A DNA stretch of 64,000 nt from Isoetes taiwanensis. Lineage: Eukaryota; Streptophyta; Lycopodiopsida; Isoetales; Isoetaceae. Below, piece after piece: positions 13,891 to 25,293 of the stretch. How positions within the stretch are numbered: the stretch's first letter is position 1; each line of letters begins with the position of its first letter. The stretch lies in assembly GCA_021234155.1 (NCBI GenBank), contig JAJEKV010000102.1:1298456-1362455 (forward strand). Direction: 5' to 3'. The notes under the pieces are model-generated. The model saw nothing but the letters and a program-made list of their open reading frames with translations, ran no database searches and had not been told where the DNA came from. Made by a program: the position numbers and the translations under genes.

Positions 13891-15487
13891 TTATGTGACC
13901 TTCTTGTATCCACTGCCAACACAAGTTAGAATAACTGTACCTGTTTTAGAGTGTGGTTGGATATTAAATTTTACATCAAGGAACTCTTTGATGTTGTGGA
14001 GAGTCTGGATCCCATAAGGAGAAAGCTTGCCAATCCGAACTTGACAAACATCCTCGGGACATAACGCACACAGCAGGAAAAGTAAGCTCTGCAAAGAAAA
14101 AGAAAAGGAAACGTAAGTAAATCTAATGAACTTGAGAACATTAAACTACAAAGCCAAAACCTGATGAGTTGTGTCAACAACTCCGCCCTCCTTAATCTCC
14201 TCTAGAAGCAGCATAGCTGCTTGAGACCCAAGATCTTCAGGAAGCATTTGCATCCTGTTTTCTTCAAATTCGTTTTCCTTGGAACAGTTGGCAGCACCAT
14301 CAACACCAAGCAAACAGCCCGTAGTTGTTTCTGCCACCAGTGAAATACCGTATCCAGGAGACCTAAACCAGATCCAGCATTATAGACTGTCTTCTTGCAG
14401 ATTGATCTTTTAGAGTAAAGCGCACTTACCTTCCAGACTCTGCACCTGAATAGTGGTCAGTAAAAATGTGAACATCTGGCAAAAGCCGGTTTAAGACACC
14501 CCGTGCTGCTGCAAACATACGGTCTGATATGTGAGGAGAAACTCGGGTAGAATAAGCAACTCCTCGTACTCGTTTTACCATTCCTTCGTCTATCCACTTT
14601 ACTGCCTAAACAATACTGATTGTAAAGAAAAAGGGGCTTCCAATCAAATACATGACTAAAAACTCCAAGAAAAATTACCTTTAGACTGTTCAAAACAACT
14701 GGAACTTTCAACATCACCTCACCCCCACCAAGTGGAGGAGCCCCTCGAGAAACAACTTTCAGTTCCAAATCTTCTATTGGGACCCCAAAGTGCTTTAGAA
14801 TAGGTAGAGTGGTGGTTCTAAATGTATCTACACATGGATCCTTTTCATCATTTGTAATACCTGCCAGTATCGTTATTTTTAGCATTTAATATATATAAGC
14901 ACTTTTTAAATAAGAGGCATCATATCTAACCTTTTAATGTTATGGAAAGCCTGGACTTCCCAAAAAGTCCAAGAATTATTAATGGTTCAAGAAAGTAACC
15001 AATTGAGCGCTCTATACCACAATCATGAACTAGGTTCCGACCCCCAGTCAAAATTCCAGGCTTATACTGAATCTTTGTGCCTGTGGATGAGGATGTCAGC
15101 ACTTTACAAAGCAAAATAATGCTAGATTAAATAGTAAAATATTTAGATTAAAAGAAAGCTAAATAAAGGAACCTAATGGGCTGTAATAGCAATAGGATGA
15201 ATGCTCAGGATATGAAACACATATTTGTGGTGACGCGTACAAAGTATTCAAGACAAAAAGCAAGACATGAACTAAATGCAATTACCTGTCTCATTGATTA
15301 CAACACTGCAGCCATTGGAGATCTTTTCCATGAGGAGCAAGAGCGATCCCTCGTAGTTACGGACACCTGGGAACTGATCGTGAGCCCTGACGTCATGGAT
15401 TGTAATGGGCGTTCCAGCTAATGTTGCTAGAAGAATGCGCTGCCGGAAATTGGCCGCTCCTCTTAGACGCTTGTCGCCCAACGCCAT
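13891..15487 (-). CDS. RCL1: RNA 3'-terminal phosphate cyclase-like protein (RCL1)
   Basis: Six exons on the minus strand: 15487-15286, 15080-14931, 14860-14679, 14605-14430, 14362-14161 and 14088-13891. All introns are GT-AG and the phases (1, 1, 0, 2, 0) fit, giving 369 codons plus TAA, the usual length for eukaryotic RCL1. The N-terminus has LRGAANFRQRILLATLAGTP and a PG.R.YE segment; exon 2 has YKPGILTGG and GIERSIGYFLEPL; exon 3 has PPLGGGEV; exon 4 has RVRGVAYSTRVSP; exon 5 has SPGYGISLVAET. All are RtcA/RCL1 fold signatures. Known role of the family: a nucleolar factor that binds the GTPase Bms1 and works in the small-subunit processome during early 18S pre-rRNA cleavage; it lacks cyclase activity. 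The ATG at 15487 is the only start in frame with the conserved N-terminus. No stops or frameshifts, so it is probably functional. Its upstream region is taken over by a repeat element. Confidence 0.96.
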
Positions 15488-15494
15488 CTTCCCA

Positions 15495-15503
15495 AAACCC
15501 TAA
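15495..15503 (+). promoter_or_regulatory. telo-box next to the RCL1 start
   Basis: AAACCCTAA lies 8-16 nt upstream of the RCL1 ATG (seen as TTAGGGTTT in the sense direction). Telo-boxes are known to be enriched near starts of plant ribosomal-protein and ribosome-biogenesis genes, which fits RCL1. The site is short and could occur by chance. Confidence 0.5.
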
Positions 15504-15504
15504 A

Positions 15505-18475
15505 CCATAGTTACTACATACGGATACGGAATACGATACGGCATGCAAAAAAAAACAAATACGGATACGAAACAAGGTGCTGCGCACGGAGGGTTGCCCT
15601 CTATGGCCCGAGGGTGAAGTGACTTAAATTAAATCCACATGTGACCTGACAATATACACAAGACTAGTTATGGAGAATTCTGTGGAAATTGCCATCTTTA
15701 TAATATTTTTTGATCCATAATGTTACGCAGTCCTTTGAGCCCGACTTGAGCTATTGCCCACATCATCATGCTTTTATGAGTCTTGGGGGATCGTAATGTG
15801 TGGTAGGAGAACGTTATCCTATTTCAGGCCCTGATCATATCCAAACTAGAAAATTGCCCACCTTCGATGGGGATTCCATGTGATTGTACATGAAGAGTAT
15901 ACTTAATGTGTGTAGTATTTTGGTTGCCAATATAGCCATGTGCCTCAAATAAGTCAGGAAATGTTTGACTGCATAACCTAACCCATGCAAAGATTGTGGG
16001 TCGAAAGCAAATCGAGATTTCCATGATTCTGGTGGATCCTTAAATGCCTCTGCAGTTGAGTAAAACACAGATGCTTTTGGGAGGTTAAGCTCCCCAAATC
16101 TTTTCCAGATTTTTTTCTATATTTTGAAGCCAACCTTCTATTTGCCACCAACCTCAAAGCTGAGTCTACCTTTAACCAAACCGGATCCAGTGTATGAGTG
16201 ACAAAGCCAGAGCAAGCCAAGTTGGCCATTATCTCTGAACCGGAATCCCAAGATCATCTCCCAACATCCCGAAATGATCAATAAGAAGCAAGCCACATTT
16301 CCAGTAGCATCTGCATCTATATAATCTAGATCAAACTGTATCTCCAGTCGCTTCCTCCAGCCGTAAGATTCGTGGTGTCATCGAGCCCGCTGCTCGAGTT
16401 CGTGGAGAAACCCTAAAGAAGCCCTCTCCGAAACCATCATAAACCATCTCATTGTATCAGAAACCATCTCATTGTTTTGGAAGGAGGCTTTCATGTGCAG
16501 ATCACGACTTTTTTTTTAGCCGGTATGCACAGCAGCCGCCTGGCAACAGGGATGACCTAACATTTACAGCTTACAGCAGGTTTTTAGCAGTTTTTGGCAT
16601 ATTCTAGGTATATGCTAGCATATACCATGAATATGCCAAAAACCCACATAAACAAGGGATTGCCCCCCTAGGGGCAACCCAAAATATGGCAAAGTACTCA
16701 AAACAAACAGAACTGTGCTTCTAAGAATGAACAACATATTTTGTACATGAGATTCCAAATATATATTATAGATTAGGCTTTAAAACATCTAGTAATGTTC
16801 AAATAAAACACAAGTTTAAGTTATATGAAAATATCATAGAACATAGTTTATAGAACACTTGTAGTCATGACAAGAGTACCTAAGATAAACAATGAGAAAC
16901 AATGAGCATAGCATTTCCAAATCCGTATTTTAATTATACAAATGCTTTCTAGCATGTTCCGGGCAGCAGAGAAGAACCCTTTCTAAATCTAATTCATAAA
17001 TAATTGACACTAATGAATAAAATCAGAAGCGTTTCAAAAAAACCTCAGAAACTATCATCCTTCCAACATTCTTAAAGAAAAAGAGAGCCTCAAAAAAAGG
17101 TCCAATGGAGGTAGAGATGACTTTATCTTCACGCTTAAGGAGGACCGGGGTAAATAAATAATGTGAAGAAAGATCTATAATAGAAATAAAGTGCCCCGAT
17201 CCAAGGGAATACTAGTTTCCAAAAGAAAAATTGATGTGTGACACAAACACATAAGCGAATATTTCAAAGGTTAATATTCAACTAGCTATCTCTTCGCCGG
17301 TTGAAATATTTAGACAAACACTCAAATACGGCCTTCTCTTTGTGGGAGAGCTCGAGGGTTTAGCATGTATTTGAGAATGAAGTCACCGCAAATCATGTCG
17401 ATAAATTGATTTGTCTTGGGTTCAACTCCATGTGGTATATTTGGAGTATAATGTTTGAGTTTTCCTTGGATTTGAGCATTCCTTTTATGGTGTATAATCT
17501 TTGGAGTTTTCCTTGGATTTGGGCTTTTGCTAATGCATGGATTGTCATTTCGCCAAGGGAAGATCGGGACTAAGCATTCTCGCACATGATCCAAAAGAAA
17601 AACGTAATTGGCCTATAATTTGCGCCAATATGTTTATAATCTGTGCCATGGCAGCCTCGACTGCACATCTTCTCTTCATATACATATTAAGATCACTAAA
17701 GGACCGAGCAATTCTTAACTTTGATCCAAGCAAATTTGAGATCTTCAAACTAGTGTGTGCAAACGCGTCTCTTAAAGCAAAGAGATGCATTGGATATTGC
17801 TCTTAAGTAGGACAAACCAAAGAAGAAGGCATCCGAGAAGTAAGAGATGCATTGGAAATTGCAAATGCAAATGGAATGGAAGGATTTTTTACCCCTTAAG
17901 AATACAATGAAAATTTGTGGACTGTAAGAATCCAAATCCGACCTCTAGTAGTCTGAATCAATCAATCGACACGTGCTTTGGGTTGGGCGACCTAGGCTCA
18001 CGACCTCGGGGCTCGGGTCGTGAATGCAAAACCCGTTCAGCCCTTGAAGATACAAATCTGCAGAAACTTAAATATGTGAGTGATGCAAGTGCAAAAGATA
18101 ATTGTTTACGGTGGTTTGCGGTTGCATCGACGCTCACACCGGCCGTGCTATATCTAGAAACAGAGAAGAAGTGCCGCTTGCTATGCGCGTAGAAAACGAG
18201 AGTGTTTGCTCGTTGCAACGGACGCCGCAATCGCATTCCTCGCCGGGCCGCACTTCCACCTGCCTCGACCCGTGTTAGCGGGGATGGACACGAACACCTG
18301 TTAGATTTGTTGGTCGGAGATTTAAGCCAAAACGGCATTAAAAAACGCCCTATACGGCGTATTTGCGAAAAAACAACGGCGTATTTGGCATCCGTTGTCC
18401 GTATTTCATACGTTTTTTTTCTAAATCCGTATTTTCCGTATTATACAAAAATACGGCCGTTTTTGGTAACTATGG
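15505..18475. mobile_element. Putative 3-kb element with CCATAGTTAC ends
   Basis: The left end reads CCATAGTTACTACATACGG and the right end, read inward, CCATAGTTACCAAAAACGGC. After the 10-bp match both ends are built from iterated ATACGG/GTATT units (to about 15580 on the left and from about 18340 on the right). Inside I find no transposase; open frames at 15824-16229, 17322-17935 and 17958-18546 are not recognisable. The flanks do not give a clean target duplication, so the boundaries are provisional. The left end lies 18 bp from the RCL1 ATG. Confidence 0.4.
16591..16642. repeat. 52-bp imperfect palindrome
   Basis: Arms TTTTTGGCATATTCTAGGTA and its near-complement ending ATGCCAAAAA meet at TATGC/GCATA with few mismatches. 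It would fold into a long hairpin. It could be an internal hairpin of the surrounding element or a small foldback element. Confidence 0.7.
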
Positions 18476-20784
18476 AACTTGCTAGGTGTTATTGGCAAAT
18501 GAACAATTTAGGCTCAAATTTGTTTTTGAAGCATTTTTTTTGCTAGTTTTTTTAAATTCGTTTCAGCTTTAAAGGGATGGCCATAGCCATATGCAAGAAC
18601 TTTGCATGCTGGATCGATGGGCCTGGGAAAAAGGGGGAATTATATTTGGATTAAAACTCTTCCACATAGATTTTACAAAGAGCACAAGATATGGCCGGAC
18701 AGCTATCAGAGTATTCCAAGATACGAAGCATATATGAACATTAAATCTGAAGGGCATCTCACATGCTTTCCACATTTTTTACATATGTGGAGAAGTGAAT
18801 TCCAAACAGAAAACTCAAATTCAAACAACGACATTAACAGTTTGGCATGCATATACTTTCCCATTTTTTTATCAGCACCTCCACTCAGAATGCCTACAAA
18901 GGTGACATGTTTTGGCTTATGCCTTCGTGTTTCAAATGCCTAATAATATGAGAGCACCGACAATGAACATAACCTGTAATAGTCCATAAGTACACATTGC
19001 CTGCAGGTCTCCACCTCACTGCACTTTCTCCGATCCACGTTTTATATACATGTTAATGACAGAGTTCCAGGTTAACATAATTAATCTGAAAGGAGATCTT
19101 AAAATCTTGCAATGAACCCATTTTCCACGTGCAAGATCTCTGGCTTTGATAAACACTTGGACCAGACATGTGCAATTTCCTAAACTTGTGCCAATGCTAA
19201 ACTGTCTTGACCTTTACTGGAACACTATAGCAACTTGGCTAATGCTGGACTCCAAGGTAGATGGTGATCAAGGGGTGGGATCAGATCTCTAAGGTTTCGG
19301 ATTATAGAAAATGCACAACCACCAAGAAAATCTTTGAAGGTTAATATTAGGATTGCAAGCATACTAAGAAATGGAACGCAAGAGGTGTTGAATCTTTGAC
19401 AAGCTGGTCGGCGAGAGATTCCCTGCTAAAAGCACATTACAAGTAGTTAAAACAGCAATCTGATCCTAAAAAGGTTATAAATATATGTAAAGACAGAGTT
19501 CCAAAACAACTCATTAATAGCTGAACAGCAATTCATACCATCCATTTCGTCTAATTTGCATACCATCTCAACCATCCTAACCAACATCGCTATGGAATGA
19601 GAACAAGGTCCAAGGATAAATGATTAACGTTATTGATGGAAGAAATCTCCTTTCTTCAGTAGACATTTATTGCTCGCACTTGAGGGATTGAATCCTCACA
19701 CAAAAGGTGCTAACAAACTAATATATATAAGAATGTATTTCAGAATCTCATGTTCAATTAATAGTAATACGCCTAATCCTGAATGCAGCACTTACCTTAT
19801 CAATGCACATATCTAATGCAATGTGAAAGAACTTCAATGACTTGTGATTCAAATAGGCTATGACGATCTCCATTACATCTAATTGTGTTAATGCTTAAAA
19901 TATCCAGTCCTCTTTTAACAAGAAAAAGAGAGATAATTCCCATTACATTGTTTTCAACCTTAGCTTAAACGCTATTACAGACAAGTAATTTCTTGTTCTT
20001 GCATGTGAACCAGCTACCTTCCATCCTTCCTATGACAACAACTTGTCAAGCCAATACATGCTTGGCTCCAGAGTATTTTTGTTTCTCCAGTCATTATCAA
20101 GCCAAAACATCCTTGACTCAGAGCAAATTGCTATGTTTTTTTAAATTAAGAATAGCCTTGTTTAATAGGTATAAATTATCAAAGCCATCTGAGCATGGAA
20201 TCATTCAACCAAGGATATAGTAACAACGCACCGTCTGTTGATTAAGGCTTTGCAGCTCAAAAAGGACATCCCTGACCTTTCAGCCACCCAGCAAATGGTT
20301 ATCCAGGAAAAGGAAATGATTAAAAGATTGTCACAACACAAAACTCTAACGTCTAGAAAGGAGCTCCAAAGGAATCCAATATACACTATGTGCTATGTCT
20401 GCATCGATTAAAAATATCTAATTCACAGGCTTCCAACACTCATGAACCAATATCTGACTGTCCAGCTTTTAGAGCAATGGACATAAAGCTGGTCTAAAAG
20501 ATGGGAAAGCAATATATGCAAGCACCACATTTAGAATCTGGCATGCATCACAATTATGAACCTAAACCACCAATCCATCCATACCCCATAATCTCTCATG
20601 AAAATGGATGTCTTGTATCTTTTGTTAAAAATCAATTTTGTGTATGTAAATGTCATCAGCTTATCTTCTAGTTTCTAACCAAGATATACATAACAACAGA
20701 GATCATCATAAATGGGAAAGACGCTAATCCCTTAACTCTTTGTGTTAGATAGGAAAACAAAGACAATCTGCTTCAGAAGCAGTG
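18476..20784. other. Intergenic stretch 3' of SRR1
   Basis: No gene is recognised. The part nearest 20784 should contain the SRR1 3' untranslated region. The remainder is AT-rich without clear repeats. Confidence 0.4.
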
Positions 20785-21789
20785 TTATGAAGAATCACAT
20801 TCAAAAAATGCTCCTTGGAATCCGGCTGCAGGTTTGAGGCCATCGGTAAAAGAGAAAAAATGCCAACTCATATCATTAAATGCAGACTGAAGAGGAAAAG
20901 AAAAATCTTCAATGGCATGTTCCTCAGTATTATTCTGAATTTTCAATAAGTGTCCAAGCTGTTTGGACTTCATATTAGAACCAGGAAGTGGCCACATATC
21001 TCGATACTGCTTGAAACTGTTCCCCAAGACAGCAATTTTTCCTAAACTGTCAGGATTCCAATTTGCTCTAAGAAGATTGTCATATAACTCAGCCTCACAA
21101 TGAGGCATATAGAAGAGGGTTGGCTTGCTCACATATCTGCCACCCTGTTCATTATATAAGAGCATTGAGCAGTCAAATGCCTCTAATACTCTTTGTTCCA
21201 AAGCTGATAAAATTGGATCATAAACTAACATCCTTTCAATAGCGGGTAAGTTTTTTCTCAATAATAATGCAAGGGAAAATTGGCATCTAGAAACTTCAGA
21301 ATTTGCAATGCTTCCAATGCCATACAATACCAAATCCACTCCTTCACCTTTTTTTGACTCGAGCTCATGTAAAATTTTCTCTAACCCTACTTTGCTCCCC
21401 TTCATACCATTTTCTTCAGAATCGGGAAAATTCGACACTGAATCTACTCCCTTGCTTTCAAAGTCTGAGCAGGTTCCGGGGATCAACGCATTTAAAGACC
21501 TGAGATTCTGCATTTGCTCCAAAAACTTAGCAAAGAAGGGAGAAGATTTTACCTTCTCCAGAGATTTATCGATCTGTTCCAACAAAAGGACCCTTCTTGC
21601 ATCATCGAAGTCATCTTCTAAACCCACATTGCATTTCTGCGAACCCAAACCGATTGGAACGTTTTTAGCATCTGGGCATTTGGGTTGGCGTCTGAATTTC
21701 CGGCGACAAACAACAGTCCATGACTGTTTAGGATCATGGGCAAAATCAGAGGAAGAGGCGCTCCGTCTGCTGGTGGCCGCCGTCGCCAT
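20785..21789 (-). CDS. SRR1: SRR1 family protein
   Basis: A single open frame of 334 codons. I start it at the ATG at 21789 (MATAATSRRS); the frame is open five codons further but begins there with TTG, which is not a normal plant start. Residues 20-40 hold WTVVCRRKFRRQ, typical of the SRR1 N-terminus. The SRR1 domain carries LVLYGIGSIANS (about 153-164), MLVYDPILSALE (about 187-198), LFYMPHCEAELYDNLL (about 225-240) and the GNS.K.Y block (about 256). In Arabidopsis SRR1 acts in phytochrome B signalling and the circadian clock; related proteins occur in animals and fungi. The biochemical activity is not settled. The gene is intact, with an LTR element inserted about 0.8 kb upstream. An AAACCCTAG near-telo-box lies at about 21926. 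Confidence 0.93.
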   Translation of the reverse strand: MATAATSRRSASSSDFAHDPKQSWTVVCRRKFRRQPKCPDAKNVPIGLGSQKCNVGLEDDFDDARRVLLLEQIDKSLEKVKSSPFFAKFLEQMQNLRSLNALIPGTCSDFESKGVDSVSNFPDSEENGMKGSKVGLEKILHELESKKGEGVDLVLYGIGSIANSEVSRCQFSLALLLRKNLPAIERMLVYDPILSALEQRVLEAFDCSMLLYNEQGGRYVSKPTLFYMPHCEAELYDNLLRANWNPDSLGKIAVLGNSFKQYRDMWPLPGSNMKSKQLGHLLKIQNNTEEHAIEDFSFPLQSAFNDMSWHFFSFTDGLKPAAGFQGAFFECDSS

Positions 21790-22601
21790 AGCTGGATGTG
21801 GCAAGAAGGGGACCGATTCAGTTTGTTGGTTCCACAGTATTGGAGGAATTACGGCTTTCTTTACACCGATTGTTCAATTATGAAAGATTTTGAAGACAAC
21901 CAATTTTTGCTACCAATGTTTGAAGGCAAAACCCTAGGGAGGTTGGGTTGATAGAATATGCCGTTTTATGCTGGTGGATGTATGGCGGCATTGGGAGCGG
22001 GTCCTGGAATGATCGAGTCATTTTTCCATCCGCCCACAACATGGCAACTGCAAACGACATGTTGAGCGGAGCCATGTTGCTTCTTTTCCCATTCCGGAGA
22101 CGGAACCAGCGAGCCAGTTGCCATGTTGTACCACCTGAGGGTCTAGAGTGGAAATCTTTGTTGCATTATGTGGCATTAGTGGGTGGTTAGTTTGCCGTTG
22201 ATTGTCTTGAGGCTGTATTAGGGCACCATTCTACCAAACATTGAGGCTATATTAGGGCACCATTCTACCAAACATTGCTTCTCTGTTGGCATCTTCTTGG
22301 CCTAGACATGCAGGGCAGGCTCTTAAACTTTTTTATTTTATCTGATTCCTAAGAGTTGCCCAAACTCCAAGTGCACCCTTTAATGTTTCCCATGTATCTT
22401 TACTAGAATAAATCTTTATTTATCTAACATATATAATTCTCCTACAAATATGTTTTTAAAATATTCTTGATTGATGCTTTCCCCTAAAACAAACACGTAC
22501 CTTTCTGAGAAAAAAATCGGGCTTTAAAAAAAATAAGAAAAAAGAGAAAAAAAGACTAACACGGCAAGCAAGCGGGCGTCCTGTTGTTGCTATGCCGCCG
22601 G
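21790..22601. other. SRR1 upstream region
   Basis: Probable SRR1 promoter and 5' untranslated region. It includes a 34-bp tandem duplication at 22207-22274 (TTGAGGCTGTATTAGGGCAC and its copy TTGAGGCTATATTAGGGCAC). Open frames on the plus strand at 21948-22190 are not recognised. Confidence 0.45.
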
Positions 22602-22819
22602 TGATAAATTATAGAAAGAGCAGAAGATAAGTAAATGCAGATAGTATATTCAATATAGAAAACTTGATAGGAACAGGCTTCCCACCGTAGCCTAAGATAT
22701 ATGCGGACTCTATGAATAGACACGACTATTGGCCAAGGACACGACTGTATAGATGGATTGCCATGTCATCATTTGACGTGGCTAAGATAGATGAGGTGGA
22801 GGGTTGCATATATTCAACA
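22602..22819 (-). repeat. 3' LTR
   Basis: 218 bp, starting TGTTGAATATATGC and ending ATAATTTATCA in the minus direction. Colinear and gap-free with the LTR at 25294-25511. Confidence 0.95.
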
Positions 22820-22828
22820 CCCTCCCTC
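22820..22828 (-). other. Polypurine tract
   Basis: GAGGGAGGG in the minus direction directly abuts the 3' LTR. This is where plus-strand DNA synthesis of an LTR element is primed. Confidence 0.8.
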
Positions 22829-23013
22829 AAACCTACACCTCTGAATCAACCAAAATCATCATGACCAGGTTGATAAGTTAGCCATCTCTGGCGTTTTCTG
22901 TTTTTCTAATATTCTTCTGAATGTTCTTGTTCCTAGAATATGTATCAGGAAGTTTTCTCTTCATGTATGAATTTCTCCTTTCAAATTCTCCAATTTCAGC
23001 TTGCGGATTTTTA

Positions 23014-24345
23014 TCAAAGACATTCACAACTTCCGGTGAACATCAAATTCATATTACTGCTTTCCATGATTGATTGCATCATATCAGGATCGTCTGCAAA
23101 TTCGTAACATATATTCCAAAGATCTGCTTTCTCTCTTCGACATGATAAAGGAGTCATCTCTTCTTTCACATTCTTAAGCATTTCTAGTCTGGTAGCACTC
23201 TTTAGGCTGCTTATATCTGTCATTTCCTCCCTTAAGCAGCTAAAGATTATGCCATTAGAACTCAAATGAATACCTTTGGAATTAGTTTCTTCATCTTTAT
23301 CTTGATCTGCAATCAGAGGCTTGGGCCCTCCCTGAATCTTTGGATCTTCAATTTGGACTGGGCCCATGGAGAGTTGTGCATTATGAGCAGCAGCATTGAC
23401 GTCTTCTACTGCCTTAGATGTGCTGCCATGTGCTTGATCCATAGGTCTATTGCTCAATATCTTCATGGCTTTTCCCCTGGCATTTGTTTGTGATTTAAAT
23501 AAATTTGCATCTCCAGTAGCGTGACCAGCCTTGCCCTTTGCATAGTCTGCAGCCTCTCTAGCGTGCCTTTGGCTTTCATCTTTGGCTTGGCCAGCCTTCT
23601 CCTTTGCACTATTTGCATATTGACCAGCTCTGTCCTTTGCAGCCTCGCCCATATCTTTTGCACTTTGTGTAGCTTGGCCAGCCTTCTCCTTTGCACTATC
23701 TTTGGTTTCTCTAGCGCTTTGTGCCACTTGTCCAGCCTTATCCTTGGCAGCATCATAAGCCAGACCAGTCTTCTCCTTTGCGCCCTCCTTAGCCTCCTCT
23801 GTGAACTCCTTTGCAGCTTGAGCTTTCTCTCTTGCACTGTCAGAAACCTCTCTAGATAATTGTTTTACATCTTCTCCTGCTCGTCCACTTCTGTCCTTTA
23901 TTTTAGCCTCAACAATCATATTAATGTTAGCAGCATGGGTTTCAAATTGCTTTAATCCCTCTGAATTTTCTATCTTTGCAAATATCTGTGTCATCTGAAG
24001 CTCATTGAACTGAGAAATGAATGCATGCGCCTCTCTCACATCATCTGGGTGGCGGGTATAGGACAAGCAAAGAAAGTCAATACCATTTTGCTTCCCAAAG
24101 ATCTCAGCAACAAGGGCTGTGAACAAGCCCCCAGCAAGTGTAGCTGTGTTCTTTGCATGACAGATAACATCTTTACCCTTTGTCTCGGTAACCTCAAGCC
24201 AGACTGACGTAGATTCACTCCCTGTAAATAGGTATTGTCCAATAAAAATGGTCTTCCCAGCTTTTACAACAGATGCGAGCCCTTCATAGTTAATAGGCAA
24301 AAGTTTGGCAGGAGCTTCCTTTGTCTGATCAGGAGTCAAAATCAC
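23014..24345 (-). CDS. Pyruvate kinase fragment fused to LEA repeats (captured chimera)
   Basis: This frame is open for 443 codons down to 23014 and extends upstream of 24345; codon 24345-24343 is GTG, not ATG. Residues 1-136 match plant cytosolic pyruvate kinase: [61 protein letters not shown] and [11 protein letters not shown]. That covers the mobile B domain and the start of the A-domain barrel; the rest of the barrel and the C domain are absent. Residues about 150-290 are LEA group 3/4 repeats ([21 protein letters not shown] in 11-residue phasing), amphipathic sequence known from desiccation-protective proteins. Residues about 290-443 are unrecognised. Fusion of these families is not normal for either. 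It lies inside an LTR element, so it is a captured chimera, not a kinase. Confidence 0.8.
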   Translation of the reverse strand: MILTPDQTKEAPAKLLPINYEGLASVVKAGKTIFIGQYLFTGSESTSVWLEVTETKGKDVICHAKNTATLAGGLFTALVAEIFGKQNGIDFLCLSYTRHPDDVREAHAFISQFNELQMTQIFAKIENSEGLKQFETHAANINMIVEAKIKDRSGRAGEDVKQLSREVSDSAREKAQAAKEFTEEAKEGAKEKTGLAYDAAKDKAGQVAQSARETKDSAKEKAGQATQSAKDMGEAAKDRAGQYANSAKEKAGQAKDESQRHAREAADYAKGKAGHATGDANLFKSQTNARGKAMKILSNRPMDQAHGSTSKAVEDVNAAAHNAQLSMGPVQIEDPKIQGGPKPLIADQDKDEETNSKGIHLSSNGIIFSCLREEMTDISSLKSATRLEMLKNVKEEMTPLSCRREKADLWNICYEFADDPDMMQSIMESSNMNLMFTGSCECL

Positions 24346-24382
24346 AACAGCATCAAGTTCAAGTGCAATGGGGGCCTCCGTC

Positions 24383-25252
24383 TTATTTACAATCTGCAGC
24401 TCTATCCACCATCCCTCCGCAAAGATGTTTCGTAGCCTTTAGTGCTTTCCTCAAGTTATCAAGGGTGGCTTGATGATACTCATTACTTCCCCATGAAGAA
24501 TCAAATCTAGCAACTGTCATGCCGGCTGCTTCTTCGGCAATTTGGGTTTGGATTTTCGGAGTGGCATCTTCGGAGTTGAGAATTTCCTCAACCTTCTTGC
24601 CCTTCAATTCTGGAGGCGTCACTTTCTTCTTACTAGAAAACCTTTCTGGAATTTTTCCATTTAGGGCAATGGCATCCTTCTCACTGGTAGGTACTGGCAG
24701 GGCAACGACATCCTTCCGGCCATCTCCAACCGGCTTGCCACCATCTCCACCGAATTGCTGCAATTGCTCCTTAGTAGATGCACAGCCATCACCATCTCCG
24801 GCCTCATCAACCGCAGCAAAGGACCCTGGGATATCTCCATCAAGATCGGCCTGGGCTCCAACTTCTTCAGTGGCAAAAAAATCATTTGAATCTTCTGGAA
24901 GCGTCCCTTTGAGGCAATTTTCTGCCTTGGCAACAACTTCAAATGACCGATCCTTTTCTACAATGGCAATTTTGGCACTTCCAATTTCGATGTCTTTCTC
25001 TCTAGCAAAACATGTTGGGGATTCTGTGCAAAATCCTTCACGGGTGATCAGCCCCTTGAGCAAAGTGATTCTGGTCTCCCAAATGTTTGCTTCTTGTTCA
25101 TAAGCATCTGCCGCAACTGTAGAGCAGACAGTTAATAAATTCTTGGCCCTCAATTTGAAGACCCATAATCTGTTCTTCAATGAATTCTTCTTCTTAGATT
25201 TCTTCAATTCTGTAGGCGGTTTCCCTGTATCTCTATCCGGTTTCTCCTCCAT
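24383..25252 (-). CDS. Element ORF1: unknown region ending in pyruvate kinase
   Basis: 289 codons from an ATG 28 nt after the primer site, so it is the first frame of the element transcript. Residues 1-240 are lysine-rich, then acidic and glycine-rich, with no family I recognise and no gag zinc knuckle. From about residue 245 it becomes pyruvate kinase: [20 protein letters not shown] and KATKHLC. The kinase homology then breaks and continues in another frame in the next ORF ([20 protein letters not shown]). Compared with the conserved kinase order, about 11 nt encoding TVGP are missing at about 24400, which explains the stop at 24383. If that deletion is recent, the two ORFs were once one protein. 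Confidence 0.75.
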   Translation of the reverse strand: MEEKPDRDTGKPPTELKKSKKKNSLKNRLWVFKLRAKNLLTVCSTVAADAYEQEANIWETRITLLKGLITREGFCTESPTCFAREKDIEIGSAKIAIVEKDRSFEVVAKAENCLKGTLPEDSNDFFATEEVGAQADLDGDIPGSFAAVDEAGDGDGCASTKEQLQQFGGDGGKPVGDGRKDVVALPVPTSEKDAIALNGKIPERFSSKKKVTPPELKGKKVEEILNSEDATPKIQTQIAEEAAGMTVARFDSSWGSNEYHQATLDNLRKALKATKHLCGGMVDRAADCK

Positions 25253-25280
25253 ACTCAGGTCCCAAGATCAAGAGCCTACA

Positions 25281-25293
25281 GGCTCTGATACCA
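25281..25293 (-). other. Primer binding site (initiator tRNA-Met)
   Basis: TGGTATCAGAGCC in the minus direction begins at the base right after the 5' LTR. It is complementary to the 3' end of plant initiator tRNA-Met (GGCTCTGATACCA), the usual primer of Copia-type elements. Confidence 0.92.

Noticed and set aside
21790-21804. Five extra N-terminal residues for SRR1
   Set aside because: The first codon would be TTG; the ATG at 21789 is the normal plant start and keeps the conserved N-terminus.
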